Shown: positions 41,883 through 49,737 of the stretch, piece by piece
Layout: every line of letters starts with the position of its first letter
Numbering within the stretch: the stretch's first letter is position 1
Assembly (NCBI GenBank): GCA_003222395.1
Contig: QHWB01000052.1
Coordinates: 1 to 64,000, forward strand
DNA length: 64,000 bases
Direction: 5' to 3'
Source: Acidobacteriota bacterium
GTDB taxonomy: Bacteria > Acidobacteriota > Vicinamibacteria > Vicinamibacterales > CAVVIG01
The notes under the pieces: model-generated
The model's input: the letters and a program-made list of their open reading frames with translations, nothing else
Told to the model about the DNA's origin: nothing
The model's database searches: none
Translations under genes and position numbers: made by a program

Positions 41883-43103
41883 ATGGGGACAGGCATGGAT
41901 CAAGCGATTGCCGTCCGCATGCCCGGTGACGAGTTCGAGCACACCGGGCTGGTCGCGCTGTTCGCCGTCGCAGGGACGCTCCAGTTCTCCATTGCCGCCG
42001 CACAGATGCTGCTGACGATCGCGCTCATCTGCTGGGCGGCGCTCCTCATTGTCCGCCGCGAACGGGTCGACGTGCCGCCGTTTTTCTGGCCGCTCCTCGC
42101 CTACGCCGGCGCGACGGTCGTCTCTGCACTCTTTTCGGCCGATCCCCGGACGAGCTTCATCGACTGCAAGCAATTGGCGCTGTTTCTGCTCGTTCCGCTC
42201 ACCTACCGCTTCGCGAGCGGCAGGCACGGCGGCACGTTGATGACGGTCGTCGTCTCCTGCGCGGCCGTCAGCGCCGCGTTGGGCATCTTCCAGTACGGCA
42301 TCCTGCACTACGACCAGCTGAATCAGCGACCGCAGGGCACACTCGGCCACTACATGACCTACTCGGGTCTGTTGATGATCGTGATTGCCATCGCCCTCGC
42401 CCGCATCCTGTTCGCGAACTACGGCCGCACCTGGGCGGCGCTCGTGATGCCGGCGCTGGCCGTGGCGGTCACTCTGACGCTGACGCGCAACGCGTGGGTC
42501 GGCGTCTGCGCCGCCGCGGCGGTGCTCTTCTCGCTGAAGGATTTCCGCCTGTTCGCCGTGCTGCCGATCGTCGCCGCCGTTGCCGTCGCCCTGGCCCCGG
42601 CGCTCGTGACCAAGCGGGTGGCATCGCTGTTCGACATGAATGACGCGACGACGCGCGACCGGGTCGCGATGCTGCACGTGGGCGAGCGGATGATTCAGCG
42701 CCACCCGCTGACCGGCGTCGGCCCGAACATGGTCGAGCGCCTGTATCCGACCTACCGCGGACCCGACGCGGTGAAGCCGGTCAATCCGCACCTCCACAAC
42801 GTGCCGCTGCAGATTGCGGCGGAGCGCGGGCTGCCGGCGCTCGCGATCTGGATCTGGTTCGTTGTCGCGCTCGTTGGCGATCTCTGGAAACGCTTCGCGG
42901 TCGGCGGGCAGATGCAGTTCCTCGCTGCGGCTGCGCTCGCCACGGTCGCCGCGCTGCTGACGGCCGGCATGTTCGAGTACAACTTCGGCGACTCCGAAGT
43001 GTTGATGCTGTTCCTGATTCTCGTCACGCTGCCCGCCGCGGCGCAGCGGCACTCCGATGTGGCGCGGTCCTTTCAGGGCCGCGAATCGTTCGTCGAAGGG
43101 TGA
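41883..43103 (+). CDS. O-antigen ligase/polymerase-like membrane protein
   Basis: AAGGA precedes ATG at 41883, giving 406 residues; an upstream ATG at 41862 is also in frame but has no binding site. The protein has about ten transmembrane helices and the Wzy_C signature region (VAMLHVGERMIQRHPLTGVGPNMVERLYPTYR ending with NPHLHNVPLQIAAERG), where the conserved Arg and His lie. It likely joins or polymerises a surface glycan. Heptose genes on both sides support lipopolysaccharide. Confidence 0.9.
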   Translation: MGTGMDQAIAVRMPGDEFEHTGLVALFAVAGTLQFSIAAAQMLLTIALICWAALLIVRRERVDVPPFFWPLLAYAGATVVSALFSADPRTSFIDCKQLALFLLVPLTYRFASGRHGGTLMTVVVSCAAVSAALGIFQYGILHYDQLNQRPQGTLGHYMTYSGLLMIVIAIALARILFANYGRTWAALVMPALAVAVTLTLTRNAWVGVCAAAAVLFSLKDFRLFAVLPIVAAVAVALAPALVTKRVASLFDMNDATTRDRVAMLHVGERMIQRHPLTGVGPNMVERLYPTYRGPDAVKPVNPHLHNVPLQIAAERGLPALAIWIWFVVALVGDLWKRFAVGGQMQFLAAAALATVAALLTAGMFEYNFGDSEVLMLFLILVTLPAAAQRHSDVARSFQGRESFVEG

Positions 43104-43116
43104 AGCCTCGCGCTCA

Positions 43117-44154
43117 TTGACCTCGCTGCCTCGACTCGATCCCGTGCGCGCGCGCGAGCTCGTCTCGCGCTTCTCCGGACAACCCGTGCTCGTGGCCGGC
43201 GACGTCATGCTCGATCGCTTCATCGTCGGGCGGGTGACCCGAATCTCGCCGGAGGCGCCGGTGCCGGTGGTGCAGTTCCAGTCCGAGCACGTGCGGCTCG
43301 GCGGCGCCGCCAACGTCGCCAATAACATCGCGGCGCTCGGCGGCCGCGCCGCGCTCGTCGGCGTCGTGGGCGCAGACGATGCGGGCGAGCGGCTGACCGA
43401 GCAGCTCGCCGCCGCCGGAATCGCCGTCGACGGCGTCGTTCAGGATCCGGGGCGACCGACGACGGAGAAGGTGCGCGTCGTCACGGAACGCAATCAGCAG
43501 GTCGCGCGCATCGACTACGAACACGATTCCGACTGCGCCGGCGACGTGGAGCGCGCGCTCCTCGATCGCATCGCGCGGTACGAGCGCGATGCGAAGGCGC
43601 TGCTCGTGTCCGATTACCTCAAAGGCGCGATCACGCGCCCGGTGATGGAAGCGCTCCTGAACGCCCGGCTGAAGCCTTCGCGCTCCTCGAATCCGGAGCG
43701 CGAGCCTTCAGGCGAGCGACCCCCTCTGCTCATCGATCCCAAAATCGCGCATCTCGCCTTCTACGCCGGCGCGACCCTCATCACGCCGAACCATCACGAG
43801 GCTGAAATCGCGACGCACATCCGCATCAGGACCGACGACGATGCGCGCAGGGCCGCGCAGGCATTCCGATCGGCGGCGCGATCGGAGGCGGTGCTCATCA
43901 CGCGAGGCGAACAGGGAATGTGGTTGTCGGACGCGACGATCGAGGGCGCCATACCGGCGGTCGCGCGCGAAGTGGCGGATGTGACGGGCGCGGGCGACAC
44001 CGTCGCCGCGACGCTGGCGCTCGCCGTCGCCGCGGGCGCCACGCTCGCCGAAGCAGCCGTCCTCGCCAATCACGCCGCCGGCATTGTCGTCGGAAAATTC
44101 GGTCCGGCCACCGTCACACCCGACGAATTGCTCGATGCTTTCAAGCACGCCTGA
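43117..44154 (+). CDS. Heptose-7-phosphate kinase (RfaE1/HldE N-domain type)
   Basis: This PfkB-family kinase phosphorylates heptose-7-phosphate for ADP-heptose. LVAGDVMLDRFIVGRVTRIS, VRLGGAANVANNIAALGG, TPNHHEAE and the anion hole DVTGAGDTVAATLAL are present. The nucleotidyltransferase half of E. coli HldE is absent, so this is the single-domain form. No ATG lies near the start; TTG 43117 and GTG 43144 are candidates. A short repeat insert (PSRSSNPEREPSGERPP) precedes LLIDPK. Confidence 0.9.
   Translation: MTSLPRLDPVRARELVSRFSGQPVLVAGDVMLDRFIVGRVTRISPEAPVPVVQFQSEHVRLGGAANVANNIAALGGRAALVGVVGADDAGERLTEQLAAAGIAVDGVVQDPGRPTTEKVRVVTERNQQVARIDYEHDSDCAGDVERALLDRIARYERDAKALLVSDYLKGAITRPVMEALLNARLKPSRSSNPEREPSGERPPLLIDPKIAHLAFYAGATLITPNHHEAEIATHIRIRTDDDARRAAQAFRSAARSEAVLITRGEQGMWLSDATIEGAIPAVAREVADVTGAGDTVAATLALAVAAGATLAEAAVLANHAAGIVVGKFGPATVTPDELLDAFKHA
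43672..43722. repeat. Palindromic repeat inserted in hldE-type gene
   Basis: GGCTGAAGCCTTCGCGCTCC and GGAGCGCGAGCCTTCAGGCG pair around TCGAATCC. These are the same words as the nuoM and alr repeats. The insertion is in frame and adds about 15 residues in a surface loop. Confidence 0.75.
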
Positions 44155-44175
44155 GGCCTGCGCCATCGCTTATAT

Positions 44176-44285
44176 GCGGTCCGCTGCGACGCGCTGTTCT
44201 CGATCCGCGCGAGGCCACGGCCCGAGCGCCTCAGCGCGTGGGGTGGGGCCCCACGCAATCAAAAAATGTGCAAAGGCGATCTCCG
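44176..44285. repeat. Dispersed GTGGGGCCCCAC element
   Basis: The gap 44155-44329 holds no gene. CTCAGCGCGTGGGGTGGGGC and CCCACGCAATCAAAAAATGT match blocks of the elements in ispE (AAAAAATGT end) and upstream of rpmG. The remainder includes TTTCCGTATTGTACGTTTCC, a direct repeat of TTTCCGTA. Confidence 0.65.
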
Positions 44286-44329
44286 TTTCCGTATTGTACG
44301 TTTCCGTAATATCGAACCGATGCGCGCGG

Positions 44330-44746
44330 TCAGGCGGTTCTTTGAATTGTAACGGGTCTGCGTCGCGTTACCGCGCGCTGGACGGCGGCCACCACGTCGC
44401 AAGGCAGTGCAGGCAGCAGCAGGTATTCGTCGCAGCCGGCGCAGAGCGCCGCGTCACGATACGACGGCTCGATGTGCGACGTGATGATGACGACGCCGAG
44501 GCGCTGCGTGCGCTCGTCGGACCGCAATCGCCGCGTCAGCTCGATGCCGTCGATTGGCTGCCCCGGCTGAAGGAGGCGCGCGACGAACACATCAGGATTG
44601 TTCAGGAACGCCTGCTCGAGCGCGAGCAGAGGATCGAGGAATACCGTGACGAGGAAGCCGGCTGCCCACAGGGCAGTCCCATACATTTCCCGCTCGTCTT
44701 CGACGTAGCTGAGCAGGAAGGCTGTCGGCGCAGAGCTTGCGACCAT
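44330..44746 (-). CDS. Degenerate response-regulator receiver domain
   Basis: The 138-residue protein is a single receiver domain. The acidic pair (YVEDEREMYG) is present and strand 4 ends IITSHIEP. At the phosphorylation site the sequence is FVARLLQPG where active receivers have a conserved Asp, and the usual Lys before Pro is Leu (EYLLLPALP). Both changes remove phosphorylation chemistry, so this is a pseudo-receiver acting by protein contact, by inference. It follows a 66-residue gene by 7 bases. Confidence 0.85.
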   Translation of the reverse strand: MVASSAPTAFLLSYVEDEREMYGTALWAAGFLVTVFLDPLLALEQAFLNNPDVFVARLLQPGQPIDGIELTRRLRSDERTQRLGVVIITSHIEPSYRDAALCAGCDEYLLLPALPCDVVAAVQRAVTRRRPVTIQRTA

Positions 44747-44753
44747 GCGGCTC

Positions 44754-44954
44754 CTACGACGCGCGCACGAGCTCGTCCGAGCGCGGCATCCGACGGCCGT
44801 CATCAGCGTCGCTATCTTCCGGCGCGGCCCACCCTTCCGCGACGAGGAGGATGGCGTCGGCAGGCGCGAGATCGAGCCAATCGCCGACCTCGCGTCCGGT
44901 GACGTCGATGCCGTCGAGGCAGTCGGCGAGCTTGCGCACCAACCGCACTTTCAT
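44754..44954 (-). CDS. Small conserved protein of unknown function
   Basis: This 66-residue protein starts MKVRLVRKLADCLDGIDVTG and contains LAPADAILLVAEGWA, then an acidic tail with DSDADDGRR. I have met similar small proteins in acidobacteria next to regulatory genes; the function is unknown. The 7-base gap to the pseudo-receiver gene suggests a functional pair. Confidence 0.7.
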   Translation of the reverse strand: MKVRLVRKLADCLDGIDVTGREVGDWLDLAPADAILLVAEGWAAPEDSDADDGRRMPRSDELVRAS

Positions 44955-45045
44955 TGCAATCGTCGACAGCAACGCGCGTACCCAACGACCGCGCGACTCG
45001 GACGAGTCGGCAGCAATGACGGGCTGCCGCGGCTGTTAGAAAGAT

Positions 45046-45258
45046 TCAGAACGGCGTGAATACCTGCATCGCCTTGACCTTGCCGTCGGCGTCGTACACG
45101 CCTCGCTGAAACCTTCCGCTCCAGCGGTCGTAGATGACCAGCGCGCTGCCCGACGCGTCGGACGCGCGCCATTCGTACCGCGGAAAAAAGGCATGCGCGG
45201 CGATGCCGAACACGATCACGCCGAGAAGCGCCCACCACCAAGCGTCTTTCTGGGTCAT
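45046..45258 (-). CDS. Small single-span membrane protein
   Basis: This 70-residue protein reads [20 protein letters not shown] with one transmembrane helix, then a periplasmic or external part ([39 protein letters not shown]). It starts 8 bases past the purH stop and is presumably cotranscribed. No family is recognised. Confidence 0.65.
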   Translation of the reverse strand: MTQKDAWWWALLGVIVFGIAAHAFFPRYEWRASDASGSALVIYDRWSGRFQRGVYDADGKVKAMQVFTPF

Positions 45259-45266
45259 GAATCCTC

Positions 45267-46883
45267 TCAGTGCCTGAAATGCCTTCGGCCCGTGAACACC
45301 ATCGCGAGGCCGTGCTCGTCGGCCGCCAGGATGACCTCGGCGTCGCGGACGGATCCGCCCGGCTGGACGACGGCCGTCGCGCCGGCGCGGGCCACGGCGT
45401 CCAGCCCGTCGCGGAACGGAAAGAACGCGTCGGACGCCGCAGCCGATCCGGTCAACGACACGTTCGCCGCACGGGCCTTCGCCGCCGCGACGTGCACCGC
45501 GTCGACACGGCTCATCTGACCCGCGCCGATCGCGAGCGTTCGGCTCTCGTCGGTGAAGATGACGGCGTTCGATTTGACGTGCGCGCACACGCGCCAGGCG
45601 AATCGAAGCGCCTCCCATTCCCCATCGGTCGGGTGTCGCTTCGTCGCGACGCGAAGCCCTTCGGGCAGCGACGATGGGCTCCAGGGATGACACGCCTCGG
45701 TCACGCGATCGCGCGTCTGGACGAGAACGCCGGCAAGCGTGGAGCGCATCTCCTCCACGAGGTGTGAGCGGCGGGCATCGCCGAGCGGACCGAAATCGGC
45801 GACGATGACGCGCATGTTCGTCTTGCGCGCCAGCACAGGACGCGCCGCTTCCTCGACGTCGGGCGCGACCACCGCCTCGATGAAGGTGGACACGATGGCC
45901 TCCGCGGCGGCGGCATCGATGGCGCGGTTCACGGCCACGATCCCGCCGAACGCGGCGAGCGGGTCGGCGTCGCGCGCGCGGACGTACGCGTCTGCCGCCG
46001 ACGCGCCGGTCGCTGCGCCGCACGGGTTCGTGTGCTTCACGACGACGGCAGCCGGTTCGGTGAATTCGAGCGCGATGCGCGCGGCGGCGTCGAGGTCGAG
46101 AAGATTGGTGTAGGACAGCTCCTTGCCCTGGAGGATGGAGATGGAGCCTCGCGCGCCGTTCTGAGCGATTTGGTACCACGCGGCGCGCTGATGTGGGTTC
46201 TCTCCGTACCGAAGGTCGCGAATTTTTTCGAGCGACAAATCGATGCGACCCGCAGCGCCTGCAGAGGATCCGGAATCGGATCGCACGAACTGTCCGCGAT
46301 CGATGCTGAACCGGGCAAGCGCCGAAGCAATCGCAGTGTCGTACTGGCCGGTGTAAGCGATGGCGTCCTGCGCCAGCGCGAAGCGAAACTCGAGCGACGG
46401 ACCGGACGGCCGGTCCAGTTCGTGCAGCACGTCGGGATATCGGCGCGGATCCACGACGACCAGAACGTCGCGAAAATTCTTTGCTGCGGCGCGGACGAGC
46501 GACGGACCGCCGATGTCGATCTGCTCGATCAACTCGTCGAAGGCGACGCCCGCCTTCTTCGCCGTCTCGGCGAATGGGTACAGGTTGACGACGACGACCT
46601 CCACGAGCTCGATGCCGTGAGCGTGCGCCGCCGCGACGTCGCCGGAATGGTCGCGGCGCGCGAGGATGCCGGCGTGAATCTTCGGATGGAGCGTTTTCAC
46701 GCGGCCGTCCATCATTTCGGGGAAGCCGGTGACGTCGGACACGTTGATCACCGCCAGTCCCGCGTCGGTCAATGCGCGCGCTGTCCCCCCCGTCGACACG
46801 ATCTCATAACCGTGATCGACAAGGCCGCGCGCGAGGTCAACGAGACCGGTCTTGTCCGAGACGCTCAGCAGGGCTCTTGGCAT
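45267..46883 (-). CDS. purH: AICAR transformylase / IMP cyclohydrolase
   Basis: This 538-residue bifunctional enzyme carries out the last two purine steps. The N-terminal cyclohydrolase ([37 protein letters not shown]) and C-terminal transformylase ([49 protein letters not shown]) are complete. Cys-Gly in NPCGA is conserved. The start codon overlaps a divergent promoter-like sequence that serves the cold-shock leader. Confidence 0.97.
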   Translation of the reverse strand: MPRALLSVSDKTGLVDLARGLVDHGYEIVSTGGTARALTDAGLAVINVSDVTGFPEMMDGRVKTLHPKIHAGILARRDHSGDVAAAHAHGIELVEVVVVNLYPFAETAKKAGVAFDELIEQIDIGGPSLVRAAAKNFRDVLVVVDPRRYPDVLHELDRPSGPSLEFRFALAQDAIAYTGQYDTAIASALARFSIDRGQFVRSDSGSSAGAAGRIDLSLEKIRDLRYGENPHQRAAWYQIAQNGARGSISILQGKELSYTNLLDLDAAARIALEFTEPAAVVVKHTNPCGAATGASAADAYVRARDADPLAAFGGIVAVNRAIDAAAAEAIVSTFIEAVVAPDVEEAARPVLARKTNMRVIVADFGPLGDARRSHLVEEMRSTLAGVLVQTRDRVTEACHPWSPSSLPEGLRVATKRHPTDGEWEALRFAWRVCAHVKSNAVIFTDESRTLAIGAGQMSRVDAVHVAAAKARAANVSLTGSAAASDAFFPFRDGLDAVARAGATAVVQPGGSVRDAEVILAADEHGLAMVFTGRRHFRH

Positions 46884-46905
46884 ATCGGCGAAAGTCCAGT
46901 ATCAT
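46877..46905 (+). promoter_or_regulatory. Putative promoter of the cold-shock leader
   Basis: TTGGCA (46877-46882) and TATCAT (46900-46905) are separated by exactly 17 bases and match the sigma-70 consensus at four or five positions each. Transcription would begin near 46912 and run into the terminator at 46945 before reaching the cold-shock gene. Confidence 0.55.
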
Positions 46906-46944
46906 CTCTGCGGACGCCGGGCGGGCCTGGCGCCGAAAGGGAAA

Positions 46945-46970
46945 GGCCGCGGAGACGCGGCCTTTTTTTT
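46945..46970 (+). terminator. Intrinsic terminator in the cold-shock leader
   Basis: GGCCGCG-GAGA-CGCGGCC forms a perfect 7-bp stem with a GNRA-type loop, followed by eight Ts. It lies 59 bases upstream of the cold-shock ATG and in the same direction, so it can act as an attenuator or end a small RNA of about 60 nt. Confidence 0.8.
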
Positions 46971-47028
46971 GGTCCCTTATTTTGTTCAACGACGCGGCTT
47001 CGCGTCACAGCACGTAGGAAGAAGAACG

Positions 47029-47232
47029 ATGCGCATCACAGGCAAGGTCAAGTGGTTCAACAACGCCAAGGGTTACGGGTTCATCGAGCGCGACGGAGGC
47101 AGCGACGTCTTCGTGCACTACTCGGCCATTCAGGGCGACGGCTTCCGCTCGCTCGAGGAAGGCCAGGCGGTGGAGTTCGAGATCGTTGACGGTCCAAAAG
47201 GCCCGCAGGCCGGCAACGTTACCAAAATCTAA
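47029..47232 (+). CDS. Cold-shock protein, CspA family
   Basis: The 67-residue OB-fold protein binds single-stranded RNA and DNA. The RNP1 motif KGYGFIE and RNP2-type VFVHYSAI are in place, with the aromatic residues that stack on bases. AGGAAGAAG precedes ATG. Family members can melt terminator hairpins and act as antiterminators; with a terminator in its own leader, self-control is plausible. Confidence 0.95.
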   Translation: MRITGKVKWFNNAKGYGFIERDGGSDVFVHYSAIQGDGFRSLEEGQAVEFEIVDGPKGPQAGNVTKI

Positions 47233-47240
47233 GACCCTTC

Positions 47241-47271
47241 GAGGGCAGAGGACATTCGCTCCTCTGCCCTC
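47241..47271. terminator. Hairpin between convergent genes
   Basis: GAGGGCAGAGGA and TCCTCTGCCCTC form a perfect 12-bp stem with a 7-base loop between the ends of the cold-shock gene and the leftward gene at 47311. There is no T-run, so it may protect both mRNA ends rather than terminate. Confidence 0.6.
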
Positions 47272-47310
47272 TGACTCCGACCGCCGACCCTCGTCTTTGC
47301 CCTTCGCTTC

Positions 47311-47889
47311 TCAGTCCTTCACACCTTTCAACGCTCTCGCCGTCAAGTTCACTTTGCCGTCTTTCACCGCCACGCGAAACGCGACCTCGGGGCTGCCCGT
47401 ATCGCGCAGCTTCTTGACCTGCGTCTTCACGAGCTCCGCGAACTTGTGGAACGGCACCTGCTGTTCGCCGACTTCGCGCCGCGCCTCCGACAGCGACTGA
47501 TAGAGCTCTTCCAGCTTGTCGACCTCGCGCATCGGATCGCGGAACGCCGCGACGTGCAGGATGCGGTCCTCGGCGCCGCGCTGCTTCTCGATCTGCTTCT
47601 TCCCCTGCTGCGCGAAGGGTCCCGGCCGTCCTTCCTCGCGCGCGCGCAGGCCGCGATCCCAGAGGTCGACGAACGTCGCGAAGCGCGACTGCAGCGTGCT
47701 GAACCGGAAGCGATCGCCGGTGTTCTGGATGTACGCGCGGTCGTAGTGCTTCACCAGCGCTTCGACACGGCTCCGCGTTTCCCACGGCGGCTTCGGCAGC
47801 CGTCCGGCGAAAAACATGTTGTATTCCGCCTCGAGCTGCTTCAGCTCGGCCTCGAGGCGCTGCATGTCCTTTTCGAGAGGGGACGCCAC
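47311..47889 (-). CDS. MXAN_5187 C-terminal-like protein
   Basis: GTG at 47889 with GGTGA upstream gives 192 residues. A coiled-coil start (LEKDMQRLEAELKQLEAEYNMF) is followed by FFAGRLPKPPWETRSRVEALVKHYDRAYIQNTGDRFRF, which I recognise from the family named after Myxococcus MXAN_5187, and a helical C-terminus with FHKFAELVKTQVKKLR. The function is unknown. It follows the next gene upstream by 5 bases. Confidence 0.75.
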   Translation of the reverse strand: MASPLEKDMQRLEAELKQLEAEYNMFFAGRLPKPPWETRSRVEALVKHYDRAYIQNTGDRFRFSTLQSRFATFVDLWDRGLRAREEGRPGPFAQQGKKQIEKQRGAEDRILHVAAFRDPMREVDKLEELYQSLSEARREVGEQQVPFHKFAELVKTQVKKLRDTGSPEVAFRVAVKDGKVNLTARALKGVKD

Positions 47890-47894
47890 GGCGT

Positions 47895-48308
47895 TCACCG
47901 CGGAATGAGGAACCACACGAGCGGCAGCCACAGCTCGCGCGCGTACGGGACCGGCCGATCGTCGACGAGAACGTCGGTCGCGTCGGCGGCGCCGACGATT
48001 TCGAAGAGGTCGCGCAGACGCGCGGCGTCGCTCGACCAGAATCGCGCGCGATAGCGGTGTCGGTCGCCGCTGCCGGTCTCGCGGAATTCAGCGGACGCGC
48101 GCGCCAGATCGAGCGCGCGCGCGAAATCGGGAACGTCGAGCGTCGGAAACACGAGCGTGATCGAGAACGGCCGCGGCCGCGATCCGAAGAGCGCCTCGTA
48201 CAGATCGGGATCGAGCGAGGCGAGCTCCTCGTCGCTCGGCTGTTCGGACAAATCGGCGTACGGCCAGAACCGTTCGAGCGGCTTGTACTTGGGCGGATCC
48301 GGAACCAT
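47895..48308 (-). CDS. Hypothetical 137-residue protein
   Basis: ATG at 48308 starts MVPDPPKYKPLERFWPYADL. The N-terminal part has a conserved-looking ERFWPYADLSEQPSDEELA motif. The C-terminal half alternates strands and helices (FSITLVFPTLDVPDFARAL) and ends hydrophobic (PLVWFLIPR). No family is recognised. It is cotranscribed with the MXAN_5187-like gene and divergent from selA. Confidence 0.7.
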   Translation of the reverse strand: MVPDPPKYKPLERFWPYADLSEQPSDEELASLDPDLYEALFGSRPRPFSITLVFPTLDVPDFARALDLARASAEFRETGSGDRHRYRARFWSSDAARLRDLFEIVGAADATDVLVDDRPVPYARELWLPLVWFLIPR

Positions 48309-48351
48309 CAGGCTTATCGCTGAGGAACGGATAGCATACCATTTCACGCTG

Positions 48352-49737
48352 GTGGCCGACTTCACCGTCATCCCGTCGATCGAACAATTACGGCAGCGCC
48401 CCGCGATCCGCGTGCTCGAAGCGCAGTTCGGCGCCGACGCCACCGTCGACGCGCTGCGCGCGACCGCGGCGGGCGTGAGGCGCGCGATCGCGGACGGCGA
48501 ACGGCTCGACGCGGACGCGGTCGTCACGCGCGTCGAATCGGATGCGGCGGCGCGTCTCGGTGAAACGTTTCGTCCGTCGCTCGCGCCGGTCGTCAACGCG
48601 ACGGGCGTGATCATCCATACGAATCTCGGCCGCGCGCCGCTCGCGGCAGCGGCAATCGCGCGCGTTGCAGAGATCGCGCGCGGGTACTCGTCGCTCGAAT
48701 ACGACGTCGCCCGCGGCGGTCGCGGACGCCGCGACGTGCACGCCGAGACGCTGCTCCGCCGTCTGACGGGCGCCGAGGCGGCGGTCGTGGTCAACAACAA
48801 CGCCGCCGCGACGATGATCACGCTCGCGGCGCTCGCGGCGGGACGGGAAGTCATCGTCTCGCGTGGCGAGCTGGTGGAGATCGGCGGCGGATTCCGGGTC
48901 CCCGACGTGATGGCGCAGTCGGGCGCCGTGCTCCGCGAGGTCGGGACGACGAACAAGACGCGCGCGTCGGACTACGCCGCGGCGATCACCGATCGGACGG
49001 CGCTGATCCTCCGCGTCCACCCGTCGAATTTCCGCATCGAAGGCTTTACCGAGCGTCCGGCGCTGACCAATCTCGTCGCTTTGGGGGAAAAATTTGCCAT
49101 TCCCATCGCCGAAGACCTGGGCAGCGGCTATCTGGGGTCCGACACGGGTCCGACGCCGGTCCGACGCGTGTCGGACCCCACGGTCCGGGAGACGGTGGCG
49201 GCGGGCATCGACGTGTGCTGCTTCTCCGGCGACAAGCTCCTCGGTGGACCGCAGGCCGGCATCATCGTCGGACGCCGACCGCTGATCGATCGCATCCGCA
49301 GACATCCGCTGATGCGCGCGCTGCGCGTCGACAAGATGACGTATGCCGCGCTCGAGGCGACGCTGACCGAGTACGCCGCCGGCCGCGCGGCTGTGACGGT
49401 TCCGGTGCAGCGGATGCTGACGTTGACCGCCGACGAGATCCGCGCCCGCGCATTAACGCTCGCGGCCGCGCTGAATGCGTGTGCGGCGTGGAAGGCGGAG
49501 ATCGTCGACGGCGCGTCGGCAATCGGCGGCGGCAGCGCGCCGGGCGTCGAGCTGCCGACCTCGCTCATCGCGATCGAGAAACGCGGCGTCACCGCCGCGG
49601 CGCTCGAAGAGCAGCTGCGGCGCATGGTTCCTGCCATCATCGCCCGCATCGAACAGGACCGCGTGCTGCTCGATCTGCGGACCGTTCCGCCCGGTGAGGA
49701 TCAGCCGCTCGCGCGCGCGCTGACCGGGCTGCCGTGA
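48352..49737 (+). CDS. selA: L-seryl-tRNA(Sec) selenium transferase
   Basis: This 461-residue PLP enzyme converts Ser-tRNA-Sec to Sec-tRNA-Sec. The PLP lysine is K295 in CFSGDKLLGGPQAGI; NATGVIIHTNLGRAPL and VNNNAAATMITLAALA are diagnostic. GTG at 48352 gives the best N-terminus, but no clear binding site precedes it. A palindrome (49133-49180) encodes residues SDTGPTPVRRVSDPTV in a loop. selB, selD and tRNA-Sec are not in the window. Confidence 0.93.
   Translation: MADFTVIPSIEQLRQRPAIRVLEAQFGADATVDALRATAAGVRRAIADGERLDADAVVTRVESDAAARLGETFRPSLAPVVNATGVIIHTNLGRAPLAAAAIARVAEIARGYSSLEYDVARGGRGRRDVHAETLLRRLTGAEAAVVVNNNAAATMITLAALAAGREVIVSRGELVEIGGGFRVPDVMAQSGAVLREVGTTNKTRASDYAAAITDRTALILRVHPSNFRIEGFTERPALTNLVALGEKFAIPIAEDLGSGYLGSDTGPTPVRRVSDPTVRETVAAGIDVCCFSGDKLLGGPQAGIIVGRRPLIDRIRRHPLMRALRVDKMTYAALEATLTEYAAGRAAVTVPVQRMLTLTADEIRARALTLAAALNACAAWKAEIVDGASAIGGGSAPGVELPTSLIAIEKRGVTAAALEEQLRRMVPAIIARIEQDRVLLDLRTVPPGEDQPLARALTGLP
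49133..49180. repeat. GGGGTCCGACACG palindrome in selA
   Basis: TGGGGTCCGACACG and CGTGTCGGACCCCA form a perfect 14-bp inverted repeat around GGTCCGACGCCGGTCCGACG, itself a double GGTCCGAC. It is coding and in frame, in a loop of selA that is variable in the family. Confidence 0.85.

Noticed and set aside
45640-45700. A possible repeat insertion in purH (segment [13 protein letters not shown])
   Set aside because: The segment is only slightly longer than usual in a variable loop and its DNA shows no clear match to the repeat families.
45046-46179. A 377-codon leftward ORF ending in the small membrane protein
   Set aside because: Most of it is the shadow of purH; only the last 70 codons from the ATG at 45258, after purH ends, look like a real protein.
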